A stretch of 64,000 nt of DNA from Gnetum montanum (GCA_015680685.1 MNCI01011140.1:67307-131306), one strand, 5' to 3'; positions 34,511 through 47,075 are shown, counted from the stretch's first letter. The notes: generated by a model not told the origin, from the sequence alone. Made by a program: numbers and translations.

Positions 34511-36471
34511 AGAAGTCAATGCTATGTGTTGGGTTTTTGTTCTATGCTATCAAGATGATTGGGTAAGTAATTGTGTACAGCAGTTAGACCACCTCATCCA
34601 TCCCTCTAGTTCTCTTTTTCATGGAAACAATTTGGTTCTTTTTTCATGAAATTAAAATTAATCAATGATAATTGTACCTTAAAGAAAAAGGAAACGACCA
34701 AGTGGGAGTGGCAAAGAATGTGACCTCAAGGGGACTTGTTGGATTTTCTTATTAGCTTCCTTCGTGTGATTTATGACTTCCCTTGGAATGTATCATCACT
34801 CCTCCATCAACCAATAAAAAGGAAGCTTTATCTTTGCATGGTTTGGTTCCCATAAAAAAAAAAAATAAAAACAAAAAAATAAAATAAAATATAAAAAAGA
34901 AACAACAAAAAAATAAGAAAAAATAGAAAAAAAAGAGAAAAGAAAAAAAAATATAATAGTGGAAATTCAAAGCACACCTCTTAGACACAATAATGGGCTA
35001 CAAGCATTGGTTATGGGGTTAGAAAGACATGTTACTAATTCTTGAAGGCACCTCTCTAACTAAGGCCCCTCCTTCTTCTTTTTTCTTCTATTTTTGGAGT
35101 GTTGATTGTTCTTTGAGCTGGTTTTGGACTCATGGTGGTTGGCGGGATGGGACACATCAATGTGAAGTTAGTATTCATGGTATGGACTTGGTATAAACTT
35201 GGATGGATAGGTTTGCTGATCATTTTAGTCACATTTTGAGAAAAACCTATTGTGGACATGGTCAAGTACCTTACATCCCAATATTTGCAATTCCTTCTCA
35301 TCCCATTACTCACCTCACTGTTGCATGTAGGTATGAGCCTTTTGGTTTTGTGTAGTATAGTGCAACATTCAAACCATGGCAGTTGTGTGTTATTTGAAAT
35401 TGAGGCATGGTTTACATTTAACTTCTAAGGTGCCCATGGACATCTATAGAGGTGGTTATGTAAGGGCATTATGGCAAGAGGCTACTTTGGGAAGGACCAC
35501 TTGCATAACTTTTTTTGATCATGGCTTTGAACTAACCTTAACATCTTCTAGAATATCAGTGACAATTTCTTTAAATTTATGCATGATTTTGGGACTACTT
35601 CGCATCAATTTCATTAATTTTTCCTACTTTTCTATTTCCATATCCATTAATATTTCTTGCCCATCTTCTGAATTAGACCTTTGGTTTCAATTGTTTGAAA
35701 ATTTATGTGCTTCTAGAGTTACACTTATTAGTCATGGGGGCTAGGGATGTCTGCTCTGAATTTTTCTAACATCTTATTTTTGAACATCATGGTAACTAAT
35801 AGTAATTGATCAAAATAATGCAAACAACTTGATGATTTTAGTTATTTCATAGCCTTCGGCATAGTATGCTTTCATCACCTTGTGATTAAATGCAAACTAA
35901 GGGATCTGAAAAGGGTTGATTATTAAGGAAAAATTTACCAGAACTAATGTTGATCCTTTGGTGACTACAGGTGATGCTAAAAGAAATGCCTAAGAAAGAA
36001 GGTCTTTTGCTAGGCATGAAAATGAAGCCAAGAGGGGGATAACGAAGGATATGGCCATGGACAAATCATAGCACATACAAGAGGGTAGCTCAAGATTTGC
36101 ATGTTTCCTAGACCCATGGGATGATGAGAAGAAATTTCAATCAATCCTTCAAGAATGTTTTGCATAACCAGAGAAGCATTGACATAACAATCAATGTTCG
36201 AAGTCTACCACCACTAGTGACAATAAGAAGAATAATCTTCAATGGATTCTTGAAGACCTTTGCAAATTTTGTAATCTTAAATGTTTTTCCAATTTTTTTT
36301 TCACTTTATCATTTTTTATGTATCCACTCAAATAAAATTTTGTAATGCAACACTCGGAGTTAGTTAGTAGTAGTGTCAATTAATAATCTCGTCATTCCCA
36401 ATTTTTTTTGTAAAGATAGCTCTATCCTATCTTGTTAACTTGAGGACAATTTTTTACTTAGTTATGGGGTA
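34511..36471 (+). mobile_element. Non-coding middle, ORF2 remnant and polypurine tract of C
   Basis: Contains an A-rich tract of about 100 bp (34853-34955), a block homologous to family A (gcattatggc...ctactttggg, near 35465), the motif AGTCATGGGGGCTAGGG (35730-35746), and a splice-acceptor-like ACTACAG ending at 35970 followed by a short ORF2 remnant to about 36350. Most of ORF2 is deleted. The polypurine tract is at 36457-36471. Confidence 0.6.
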
Positions 36472-37542
36472 TGATGAAGCATCAGTTGGTTGTGTTGATG
36501 TAGCTATGCGAGGTAAATGCCTTAATGTAGATGCCTTGATGTAGGTGCCTTGATGCATGCTGTAGCATCTGTTGGGTACATTGATGCAGCCGTGTCGATG
36601 TAGATGCGTTAACGTAGATGCCTCGACATAGATGCCTCAACACATGCCATGGCATCTTTTTAAATAAAAAGTTAATTTTTGTCAAATTTGATATTGGACA
36701 TCTAGTATCGAAGCCCCGATATTGGACACTTGATATTGGGAACCAAGATGTAATGTTAAATATTTGATATCTCAGGATGTATGCAGACCTATAAATATAG
36801 TGCTTGGGCATATGGTTTGGGCATAAGTTAGTGAATAGAGTAGTTGAACTCTTGTAATTTTATTTTGTAATCTTACAGAATAGTCAGTGAGTGCCTATAG
36901 AGTGGATTTGAGTTAGTTGTATGGAGTCTTATTCAAGTGGCAATGTAACTGGACACATTTGATGAATGATGATAAGATCAAGGTTGATTCTTATTGATTG
37001 CAACACTTTGACTTAGATAAGATTTATTTTCCATGCAATTTACTTTTCATGTACTTATTTAATATTTACATTTCCATGCATATTAATGAATTGGTAGAAT
37101 AAGTGTGACCAGTTTTGATAGTAAACACTTATTCACTTGGTAACTCCAGCAATGTTATTTCTTAGTTCACCTGGTAGCATAATGCTTGGTAATCCTAGTA
37201 GTGGATACATGGGTTCAAGATGTGTATAATAGGCTAGGAATGGACACTCATTGCCTATAGGCTAGTTTATACTTTACTTTCCATTGTTAATTAGCTTAAT
37301 TAATTGATTTCTTCATTATCATTAGGAGTAACATAGGGCTAGACAACATCAATCATATGCCTCACTTTGGACTAAACCATACATGACAAAGCTACCACTA
37401 TTCTAAGTGGGAAGATAATGAATTGCAATTAAAGAATAATGATTTAGATGCATAGCTAGTCCCATCCATGTAATTTAACCAAATTATGCATGAATTCTTG
37501 TGATTCATATGGTTGGGCATAGGGGTACCTTGCCACTTATCA
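36472..37542 (+). repeat. 3' LTR of C
   Basis: 1071 bp, TGATGAAGC...CTTATCA. U3 (36480-36660) has repeats of a gatg(c/t)-type word (gatgtagatgcc, gatgcatgc). TATA box 36790-36797. The R/U5 half is close to family A. Confidence 0.82.
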
Positions 37543-38130
37543 GTAAGTAATGAATCTAATTTTCTGGATTTCCATCAATAAACTTCTTAATGTAGGAAAT
37601 AAGCTTTTTATTTGTAGATTTAGCTAAGCCATTCCCTTAAGGATAATAATTTGAAGAGAAAAATAGAAAGATGGATTTTTCTGATGCCCATGTTATAAAT
37701 TCCTTAGATTGAAAAGTCGGTCCATTGTTAGATACTAACACTTTTGGTAGATCAAAATGACTTAGAATCCAATATCCTAAGAACTTAATTACATCTGATG
37801 TTGAACGTTTTCTTAGAGCTTTTGCTTCAAACCATTTGGTAAAGTAATCAGTAGCTATGAAAATAAACTTATGTCCTTCTCTCGATGGAGTAATTGTACC
37901 ATTAAAATCTAAGCCCCATTACTGAAATGGTCTATTTGTAATCATCAATTTTAAAGGAGCTCTAGCCTTTTTGATTTATGGTCCATGAACTTGAAATTTA
38001 TAAGATCCTTGAATTTTCAAACTAATATCTCAATACATACTAGGCCAATAAAACCATAGTGGAGGATATGTTGCATAGTGAACTTAGGAGATTCATAAGA
38101 CAAACTAGAATGATCATGGAATTTTTCTAA
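37543..38130 (-). pseudogene. Integrase domain of D
   Basis: Minus strand: ATDYFTKWFEA, then FDLPKVLVSNNGPTFQS, then NYYP and GNGLAKSTNK. These are the Ty3 integrase core blocks. The second catalytic Asp is Asn (SNNGP) and the catalytic Glu is Lys (LAKSTNK), both explained by G-to-A changes on the coding strand, so this copy is inactive beyond its stops. Cut at 37542 by C. Confidence 0.75.
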
Positions 38131-38940
38131 GATAGGACCAATTTGATCATTATGAACACATTCCAACAAAACTCCTCTAAAATGCTTTCTATATAAGATT
38201 CTATTTTAACCATAAATTGATTTGCTCTTTTGAAGAAAGCTCTCTTTTGATTAGTAGTTAGATTATTCAAAACCTTTTGTGTATCAAGAAATTATAGAAT
38301 CTCATCTTACCAATTTTCCTCATGAATATTGATCACACATCATCTTTTCTAGCCATTAACTTAGCTAATCTCATTCCGTTAACAATTTTGCATACTTCTA
38401 ATGAAAATACGTAACTTTAAAGATTTATGAGCCACTTTCCTCTCTTCAATCCAATTTAATTTTGGGCTAAGAATTGTTTGAGTATAGGCTCTATTAGCAT
38501 AATATGAACTAACAAGCTTTTCAAGTAATATTTGAAAAGTGGAAGTGCCTTAATAACTATGAATGCTTTTTTTTTCTAAGTCTAAATAATTTTGTTCTAA
38601 ACCTTCAACTGATATCAAAAAATTTTGATCGGTTCATCTAGATATTTATTTCTTTGAGTTAGAATGGTAAAAACCGAATCATTTGAAGTAAAAGCATATA
38701 ACTAAAAGTCTTCTTTCAATTTTGGCTTTACTAAGTATGGAGCTTCTTGAATGGCTTTCTTAATTTCTGTTAAAGCTATCTATGATTCTGGCATTTTCTC
38801 TACTAGAAAATATTTCTTTAGCATGCATCAAAGGTTTAGTAATTTCAATGAATCTAGGGATAAATTTCTTAATGAAAATTTTCTTTCCAAAGAAAGATCT
38901 AAGAGACTTTTTACTTGTATGATGTTTGAAATTCTGTACC
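38131..38940 (-). pseudogene. RNase H (Ty3 type) and linker of D
   Basis: Downstream of RT on the minus strand: a block FIPRFIEITKPLM (38942-38760 frame), then AYAPYL-like and LYAFTSNDSVFTILTQ, typical of the Ty3 tether and RNase H start. Many stops. Confidence 0.6.
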
Positions 38941-39650
38941 ACTCAAATTTGGGAATTGTCTATAGCAATTCCTTCTTGACAAAATACATGATCTAGTAAA
39001 CTTCCTAATTTAACCCCAATGATACATTTCTTAGGATTTAATGAAATACCATACTCATGACATCTATCAAAAACTTGTTGAAGATGACCAATGTGATCTT
39101 CTTTCCTTTTTAAAAAGATAGCGATATCATCCAAATAAATCATAACATACTCATTTATTAAACATTGAAGGGATAAATCCATTACTCTTTGAAATGTAGT
39201 TGCAACATTTGATAATCCAAATGACATTCTTTGGTAGGAAAAAGTCCCCTACTTTGTGATAAATGCTATTTAATATCTATCATCCTTTTCTATCATGATT
39301 TGATTATAGCCTAAAAATCCATCTAAGAAAGAATATACTTGACATCTTGATACATTGATTAACATTTCATCAATTTAAGGAAGTGGGTATTTATCTTTTT
39401 CTAAAGCTTCATTGAAATTTTTGAAATCTACACAAAGCCTAATATTGCCATTCTTCTTTCTTACTAGAACAAGGTTAGCAAGCAATGTTGAATATTGGAT
39501 TGGATATATGATTCAAGCTTATAATAACTTCTTGATCTTAGCTTCCATAGCTAGCTCAAATGATGGATTAACTTTCCTTTGATTTTGTTTAATTGTTTTA
39601 CGACCTTCTATCAAAGGGATTTTATGTGTCATCACCTTTGGTCAAAAGGT
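38941..39650 (-). pseudogene. Reverse transcriptase of D
   Basis: Minus strand, in order: LANLVLVRKKNGNIRLCVDF, YSFLDGFLGYNQI, GTFSYQRMSFGLSNVATTFQ, and YLDDI (catalytic YxDD kept) in a 94-codon open piece at 39227-38943. Clear Ty3/gypsy RT with a few stops. Confidence 0.85.
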
Positions 39651-40069
39651 TTTAAGATCATCATAAGACAAAGCAAAAATTTCTAAATTATTTTTTAGGA
39701 GTAATAATAAATTTTTCTTGAAAACTAAATCTTTTTTCTTTGTGACATTTAACACCTTTGGTATCTCAGTAGATTCAAAATTTACTACAAAAGCTTGATC
39801 ATTTGGATTCTTTATATCTTTTCCAGGAAGAAAATTTTTGTTAAACTCATGTTCATAATCAATCATATTTTTGGAAATGGAATTTGTCTTAAACCTTGAC
39901 ACTATCTCAAGTATAATTTGGCTTTCAAATTCTTGCTTGTTCCTTAAGAATATAAGCAATTGATCATAATCTTCAAAAATTTGTAAATGCTTTATGTTAT
40001 ATGGTATTGATGGCTGATGTTCATTTTTGATCTCTACACCCTCATAAATTTCTATCTTTTTCACATTTA
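39651..40069 (-). pseudogene. Linker between archaeal-type RNase H and RT of D
   Basis: An open 140-codon piece (40064-39642) with QPSIPYNIKHLQIFEDYDQL and ending FALSYDDLKTF, the usual lead-in to Ty3 RT. No catalytic motif of its own. Confidence 0.6.
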
Positions 40070-40440
40070 ATGATGAAGCTACTTTTGCTAAATCATTTGC
40101 TATAGAGTTGTCTTTCCTATCTATATGTTTTATGATGAAACATTTTGCAAATGAACTATTTATTAGGTCGCAAGAATGAGCTTTTTACCATACAATTACC
40201 TTTAAATTGTTCACAATCTAATGTTGAGTCTCTTTTTATGATAATTTCCTTTTCCAATGCTATTTTTAATTTCAACACACAAAGCTTCATATTTGGCCTT
40301 GTTATTTGTACAAGAAAAAGATAAATGAATTGCCTTGAATATTTATGGGGAATCATCCATTACTAGAACTATTCCAAATATTGCACCTTAATAGTTTAAG
40401 AATCATTGAACTATAGTTCCCATTTCCTTTCATCTTGAAA
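40070..40440 (-). pseudogene. Archaeal-type RNase H of D, upstream of RT
   Basis: Split over frames on the minus strand: GIVLVMDDSP, FKAIHLSFSCTNNKAKYEAL, then HIDRKDNSIANDLAKVASSL. The CTNN-A-x-YEAL block and the H-x-x-R-x-x-N-x-x-A-x-x-LA ending are marks of the archaeal-like RNase H known from Tat elements, where it lies after RT. Here it lies before RT. Confidence 0.65.
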
Positions 40441-40784
40441 TTCTTCTTTTTCTAAGTTATCATCTTCTTGAAGTATGCAAATTTTGGTTTCAAAAGCTCT
40501 TATTTCAATAACTTTGTTCTTTTCATTTGAAGTAATGTTTTCACTTATCCAGGGCTCACTATAAATGTATATTTGATTTGCTTCTCCTTTTCAAGATAGC
40601 CACATTTGTGAATAATCTATTGATATGTATCCTCAATAATAGACTATGTGAATCTTGTATATCTTGTACTTGAATAGTTATTCTACTTTTTATATGTGGT
40701 TTAGAAGTGATTTCTAATAGAATATTGGGTAATTAATCTGAAATATTTACTTGGCTTTTGTCCACGTGAACAATCTTTTTATTT

Positions 40785-40935
40785 GATTTTTTTGGAATCA
40801 TACCAAGTTTGTTGCATATAGATAAATACATGATAGTGGGTTTAGCTTTGGAATCAACCAGACAATTGTGAAGATACTTACCCTTTAACTTCATTGTCAA
40901 TAGAAAAGGAGGAGCTTCTTTATCAGGAGTACACT
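40785..40935 (-). pseudogene. Protease domain of D
   Basis: Minus strand: PPFLLTMKLKGKYLHNCLVD then SKA and NKLGMI. This fits the retropepsin block ending in LVDSGA, with the Gly after Ser changed to Lys, so the active-site loop is broken. Confidence 0.55.
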
Positions 40936-41278
40936 CATAGCTAGTTTTTATTGTCTTGTCAATGTTAGATACATAGCTTAACTATGGCTCTCTAACTCTC
41001 TTTTTACCTTTAAGAAACTCTAAAGCCTTTCTTTGTTAATCTCCTGTTTGTAGTAATTGATATATGCTAATATTTTCCCTAACATGTTTAAGATCCTCAA
41101 CTAAATTGTATTCTCAATCTCTATAAAAGCTTGGTTTCTTCATTAAGTTATTAAGAGTTTAATTTAAGTACTCTACTCTAATTGATCTTCTTTATTTTTA
41201 TTTTTTCTCTTCTACTTGATTCGAAAACCTTTCTCTTAGTAAATGGATTAGAAATAATGTTTAGAGGCTTGGAAGTAG

Positions 41279-42541
41279 TTAATATTTCTTTTTATTTGAG
41301 ATTATATCCATTTTCTTTATTATTATTACACTCTTCATTTGTAGATATATCCTCTTTAGAACTTGATGGAGAAGAGGTATTACTAGATCCATTACTAGAA
41401 GATTTACCTCTGTAACAAACACTAGATAGCTCATTTTCTGATTCAATATCAAGAAATTTAGACATAAAAAGATTGCTTTCGTTCTATCTTCTACTAGCTT
41501 AGTATCTTGATGCTTATACTTTCTATTTTTCTTTTCTTCCTTGATTTTATCTTTCATCAAAGCTTTCTCTAATTTCATGACCTTGTTGGAAAAGTCTCTC
41601 ATTAACTATCTTTTTTCCAGATTCTTTGCTTTTAGAATTCTGCTCTATCATAACATGAGATGGCCATAGTAATACTTTAAGTAAAATCTTACACAAGAAT
41701 CATCATTTTATCTTCTCTTTTTGAGTTGTGATAATTTCTTCATTGTTCAAGTTTAGTTGTTTTTCTAATTGTATAGCTTCACTAAAGTAGTCATTCAATG
41801 TTATCAAGTTTGGAGTTCTCCTCAACCAAATTGAAATAATGGGATTCACAACCTTAAGATAGGTGTCTCTAAGCATTTCATCTAATGGTCTATACTATTT
41901 ATGAAAGAGTCCAAAAATTCATTGAAACTTAATATTGAACTTTGTAATTGATGCTTTAACACCTTGCTTAGCTTGTACTATCCCAAAGTATAGTTGTTGT
42001 TGATCTAAATTGTCAAATTGGACCAAGAAAAGATTCTTCATATCTTTATAACTTGTGATAATATTGCTTGATAAGTTTGAATACCAAATCTGAGCCATAT
42101 CCTTTAAATTTGCTACAAAAAACCTACAAGCTTGCCCTTGATATTTAGCATTGCATGAGCCAAAGCTAAGTCAAACATGTGGATATACTCTTTAGCCAAG
42201 TAAGCTTTTATAGAAATAAAAGACTTACGTAAATATTTGTAAACTGCCTTAGGAATATCTTTGTAGTTTTGAAATCCTAATGGTGTAAGTATTTTCCAAT
42301 AATTTGTCATCCTATTAGAATTCCTTTTGATTGTTGAACTCTTATACTTCTTTGGCTTTCTCTTATAGACTAATAAACTAGACAAAAGGGGTGATCTTCT
42401 TATCCTTTTAGTCTTTACTCCACTACTTGTTTCAAAGTCAAAAATCTTTTTCTATTCTTCTTCTAATGAATAATCAATCTTATAATCAAGAATTTCTTTG
42501 GAATCTTTGGAATCTTCCAAATTATTAGTCTATTTGGTCAT
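41279..42541 (-). pseudogene. gag: gag of D
   Basis: Minus strand from ATG 42541. A 90-codon open piece (42385-42113) includes NYKDIPKAVYKYLRKSF and FDLALAHAMLNIKGKLVGF; a later Lys-rich helical part lies at 41602-41279. Placed as gag by position between primer site and protease; no domain is firmly recognised. Confidence 0.5.
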
Positions 42542-42612
42542 GAACTGAAAATAACATCTAATTTCTTAAATCCTTTTGGCAACAAATAATTGTTGGTATG
42601 CTAGGACTATTA

Positions 42613-42761
42613 GGCTTATGAACGTAGATGAAAAATTTTCAACGCTCCTTCTAGCACTAAAAGAACTGTTGGGATAAGTAATATAAAGCTCTTTGAATAA
42701 ATTAATAACTTATGAATGTAGGTGATAAATTTTCTTGCCCTCCTTCTAGCACCAAAAGAAC
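42613..42761 (-). repeat. Duplicated primer-site region of D
   Basis: Two copies about 95 bp apart (42613-42671 and 42708-42766) both contain, on the minus strand, a GTGCTAGAAGGAG block. In the copy next to the LTR (42740-42754) TGGTGCTAGAAGGAG resembles the tRNA-Leu complement (TGGTGTCAGAAGTGG). The outer copy is followed by tgttggg, which looks like the LTR terminus. Confidence 0.4.
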
Positions 42762-45322
42762 TATTGATGATCATTTGGAACTGCCAACATTGGGGGCCTC
42801 ATGGTCTCATGACCTTTTGGGGTCACAGGATCGAAGGTGTTCTTGAAATAGGATTTAGGTGCTTGCTAGTCTCTAGCAATACCAATGCCTAGATACCTCC
42901 AAATAAAATCAGTAGCTATGAAACATACTAGATGTAAGTATGTATTTGTTGTTGCCAATGCTAAAATGGTTTGGTTATATATGAAACTATAATCAACTAT
43001 CATAAAAGAGATTCAGCTAACATTGTCAAAGATTGAGTTGTTGGAGATTCCTATTTTGTTCAATTACTTAGTCTATATAGTTATTATAGTATGTTACCTC
43101 TAACAAATAAAATTTTCCAAAAATGTTTGTGCACAATTCTACCAATCTACTCCTAATTTTCCATAGAGAGAAAGTTGCACAAGAAAATTAAAAATAGAGC
43201 AAGATTTAATGGACTTATAAAGAGAAAGCAAAGAAAGTATATTTGTGTGAAATCTCACATATTTAAGCAAGATAAATTGACACAAGAAAACACTTCACAA
43301 TAAAGCTATTCTAATTGAATAACTAAAAATTTTCCAAACCTTCTGAGCCCAACAAGCAATTTCATAAAGACAATGTTATTGTACTACCAAAAATTGTTGC
43401 ATAAACGAAAAAGTACGAGTATCTATAGTTAGTGAATAGTTGTCAAAGATTGCATTCAACACGGTCTTCAAAAATTTGACAATTTCTTGATTGAAATACC
43501 AAGACAATACACTTTAAAACAATGAAGCTATTTCAGTTGTCTCAAAATTCCAAAGATTTTCCTAGATTCTCTATACTCAAAATAGGCAAGTTCATTAAGA
43601 CATTAGTATTAAATTACCCTTGAGGATTTTTAACAACATAAGCTCTTCTATGGAAAATCTTAATAGGAGTTTAATATTGTGCAATAAAAAAGAGCCAAAA
43701 AAGCAATCTAGAAAACAATCCCAAGATCAAATGCCAAGTACTATACTATCGAAACCATTAGCTAAGAAACTAAAACAAAATGGGAAGAAATGAACCCATA
43801 GGATTGAAACAAAGTAGCCAAATTGATGTGTTAGTAAGCCATCTTACAAGTAATCTTCAATTGTCCTTTTCCCCAAAACTTCCTTTTTCAAGTTTACCTT
43901 TGAAGGTCCTTTGATAGTGACCTTAGGGTAGTTACAATAATCATGACAAGTTAATCATATTACAAATATCTAGGGGTATTAATTCATAACCATCCTAGAG
44001 GTTATAACTTCCAAAGGAAGTTATTAGAAATTTAAGCTATGGTTATGATGTGTTTTCTTGAAAATAATATTATGGAAATTACCATGGGAGGTTACAAAAA
44101 TTAGAAAAATATATTCCATAGTTGGAAAGTATCCTTTTGATAATCAAAAATCCATAAATATCAAGGAAAATATGTTGTAGCTTTCATAGGAGGTTATAAC
44201 TTCTCATGTAGAGTGTTCATGCTATAGAAAATAGAGGTATGTTGCCAAATGTCCATTAAACCTCTTCCTTATAACCTTTTGATAAAATATCATATGCAAT
44301 GAAATTATTATACCCCTTAGTATTAATGATGTTATGCCAAAATTGGCTTCTTCTCATAATGGGGGTTTGAATAAAAAACTTTGTATGATATTTTATGTGG
44401 TTAAAAACCACTTGAAACCATAATTTGGTTGAGAAAATTTGGGAGCATGACATCAGCCCTGCAATCATGGTTTGCTTTCCATGAGTTCACCAAAAACCAA
44501 AGCCACATATACTACCATTTGCTCACTATGCTCATCAATAGAATTATGGATTTGATCTTGGTAGAGTGGGGTTTCATGACCATCGCATGATAACCTTTGT
44601 GTCTTGCATACCTTCTTTCTTAGTAGCCACTCCTAGATCTTTGTATGACAAAGTTTCATGGTTGTATTTTTAGTCACCATGGCCATTGTTGTCGACATTG
44701 CTTAGGGTTAGGGTGGTTGCTGTTGTCGCCTTGACTTTTTCTATGTGCTGTAGGTCATCCATGTGCTCAATATGTAGAGGTAAGGGTTTTTGAAAATTAT
44801 TGTGTCATGCCTTGGCAATTCCAAAATTGTTAGAGATACTTGTGTGCCTGCCTTGCACTCATCATGGTGCTCATTTCATGACTTCATTGGTTTAGATGCA
44901 GTCAAAGGGTATGCTGCACGGGAAAATCCTTTAGCCTATCCATGATGCCCATAGCTAACTACCATGATTTTGGCCATGGATCTGGCCATGTTTTGGGTTG
45001 TGTTTGCCACATTACCTTATGGAAAAAACAAGTGTTTGATCTTAAAAGCTTGTGCCATTGGAAACAATTCAATGCCAATAATTCAAACCAGTAGTAGGTG
45101 CCATAACATGGTTATTGTTTTTAGAAACTTTAAGTATTTTGATGGATGTCATGATTGAAACTGTGGAATTATTATATTTCTTTAAACAAATTTAACTTTT
45201 TCTTAATATTTATTAATTTTTGGTTAAAATATTATATACTTGGCTTAACCATATCACTCACGTATATCTCTTAATCTCCTCTAATGTTACTTTGGAATAT
45301 TATCCTTAATACCTTTTCCTTG
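42762..45322 (-). repeat. 5' LTR of D, part 1
   Basis: 2561 bp aligned with 14276-16186 plus 23027-23660 of the left LTR, collinear throughout. Interrupted by B at 45323. 45318-45322 (CCTTG) is the left target duplication of B. Confidence 0.85.
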
Positions 45323-46854
45323 TGTTGCAATTGAAAACTTTGATCATTGGAAAAATCCAAGGATCCTCAGTGTAGTAGTTTTCCAACCTTGAATTCCTAG
45401 GGCCTCTATGAGAAAAATGGGATTTGAGGTGCCCTAGTTAGTTTGATAGATCAACCAAGGACTTATGAAATTCAAAACGTGGGAATACAAAAATATCTAA
45501 ATAATGCATAGAAATTAAATTTATGTTTGAACATAAAACTCAAAACTTAAAACATTTTTGAGAAAGCATTAAGAATAAGTTAGAGAAATGTGTACAAATG
45601 GTGCCTGGATGAGCAAAAAGGGGGTTCACTTATGCAAGAGTTCAAAACCCATTAATGCCAATGTGATCTACTCCATGATCCAAGTGCTAGGCCACTTTTA
45701 ATGCTATTGAACCTTCCTTCACTACTACAACCTTAGATCTACAAGTTGGGTCATTGTTGGGGGAGAGAAAGATGGAAAGTTTGGATGCTAGATTACTCCA
45801 CGCTAGGGTTTGGAAATCCCAAAAGTGTAGTGTTGACATTCAAAATGCATAAATCTTAAGGTTATAGTGCTTCCATGCTAGAGTTCAAGAGAATGCAAGT
45901 ATGGGAACTTGCAAGAGCTCTTGAGTGCTTGAGAATGCTCTAACTAAGGAATTATGAACAATGTTATGTGTATGCCAAAAATTTCTTGATAATGGTGAAA
46001 TTGCTCCAAGTTTCAGAACCTTGAGAAATATTCCTAAACTTGTACATGATGTTAGAGGTTGGCTTTTATAGGATCCTTGGGCCATGAATGGGGTTGCAAA
46101 TTACCTATGATTTGGTTACAAAAATGGCTGCAAATTGGCTATAAAATGGCTATACATTGGTTGCCAAATTTAGGTGAGATAGGTGTCCAAATTTGGAGGG
46201 TTATCATACATAGTAAGTGCTTCCCCCTATGGCCATTCCATTTACTATAAATAGTAACTGGGACACACCTTCCATGTTGGAGATGAATCTTCTATGTTGA
46301 GCTCTCCACCATGCTTGTTGAAGTGGTTGGTTAACATTGAATTGCATGAAGTGATGAATTTTTGCTTTGGTGGCTTCCATGCTAGGGGATGTAATTTTCC
46401 ACGTTGGGGATGAAGATTCCATGCTAGGGAGAAACTTCCACACTGATGGGGAGGGTTTCTAGTCTATGCATTTGCATGTTGAAAGGGAAAAGTTTCCAAA
46501 TCCCCCACCCTTCCACACTAGGGGTAGGTGAGATGTACCCCTCTTGCATGTGTTTCTAGCATAGAAAAATGTATATCCCCCATAAAAACCATCAAATTGC
46601 CTTTTTTTGACATTCGAAAAGGAATTTTTGACCCCCCAAGCATAAATATAGATACTAGGTAAGTTTTTTTCACTTGGGGAATGAGGCTTGGACCACTTAA
46701 GAGGCATTTTTAGTCCCAAAAGTATAAAGTATATGAAATTGGCTGTTGTGGGTTACAATTTTTACATTTACAATAAAGTTTTGCCTTAGGTTTCATGGGG
46801 TGAAAACTACATGATGAAGATTGGTTATAACATGCAAAGTTTTATTGTGTTTCA
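45323..46854 (-). repeat. 3' LTR of B
   Basis: 1532 bp, plus-strand TGTTGCAATTG...GTGTTTCA. 46265-46450 carries repeated words of the form ttCCAYRYTRGGGgatgaa at about 25-bp spacing. By eye roughly 82-85% identical to 56966-58488. Confidence 0.85.
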
Positions 46855-46872
46855 ATTGCCCCTCTTTGTTTG
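46855..46872 (-). promoter_or_regulatory. Polypurine tract of B
   Basis: Plus attgcccctctttgtttg; minus CAAACAAAGAGGGGCAAT abuts the LTR start, fixing the minus orientation. Confidence 0.7.
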
Positions 46873-46989
46873 TCCTTAGAGGATTGACATGAGAGGCATC
46901 AACAAAGAATACAAAACACCACTACATATTATAATGTTATAATGCATATAGGTCACATGAGATTTAGGCTATCTAGATCATCAAGGTTT

Positions 46990-47075
46990 CTAGTTTAAGG
47001 CGATGGTAGGCCATGGTACCAATTTAAGGCCCTAGTAGGTTGCATTGCCAGTTTAAGATCATAGCAAACCATTTG
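46990..47075. repeat. 30-bp tandem repeat, 3 units, after pol of B
   Basis: Units share the form agtttaaggc..tag.agg.catg. A second three-unit block of the same repeat lies at 50770-50862. Confidence 0.65.

Larger units (their letters stand above)
24995..37542 (+). mobile_element. Athila-like element C (gag only), interrupted by A-3
   Basis: Plus-strand relative of family A inserted in D. Without A-3 it is about 6.35 kb: 5'-truncated LTR, degenerate primer site, gag, non-coding middle with an expanded A-rich tract, a largely deleted ORF2, polypurine tract and a full 1071-bp 3' LTR. No target duplication is visible because the left end is missing. The same subfamily is seen in G at 60064. No pol motif was found. 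Confidence 0.75.

Noticed and set aside
34752-34988. Minus-strand frame with a Phe-rich run
   Set aside because: It is translation of the A-rich tract of C; low complexity, not a membrane protein.
41182-41415. Open plus-strand frame of 77 codons
   Set aside because: Antisense to the gag-protease stretch of D; Leu/Phe-rich composition is what the complement of Lys/Glu-rich gag gives.
41279-42541. Integrated pararetrovirus (caulimovirid) gene
   Set aside because: D has LTRs, a polypurine tract, target duplications and an integrase, which caulimovirids lack.
14276-45322. Segmental duplication (14.3-23.8 kb versus 42.8-45.3 kb)
   Set aside because: The two copies are explained as LTRs of one element: equal length, polypurine tract, pol between them, matching target sites.
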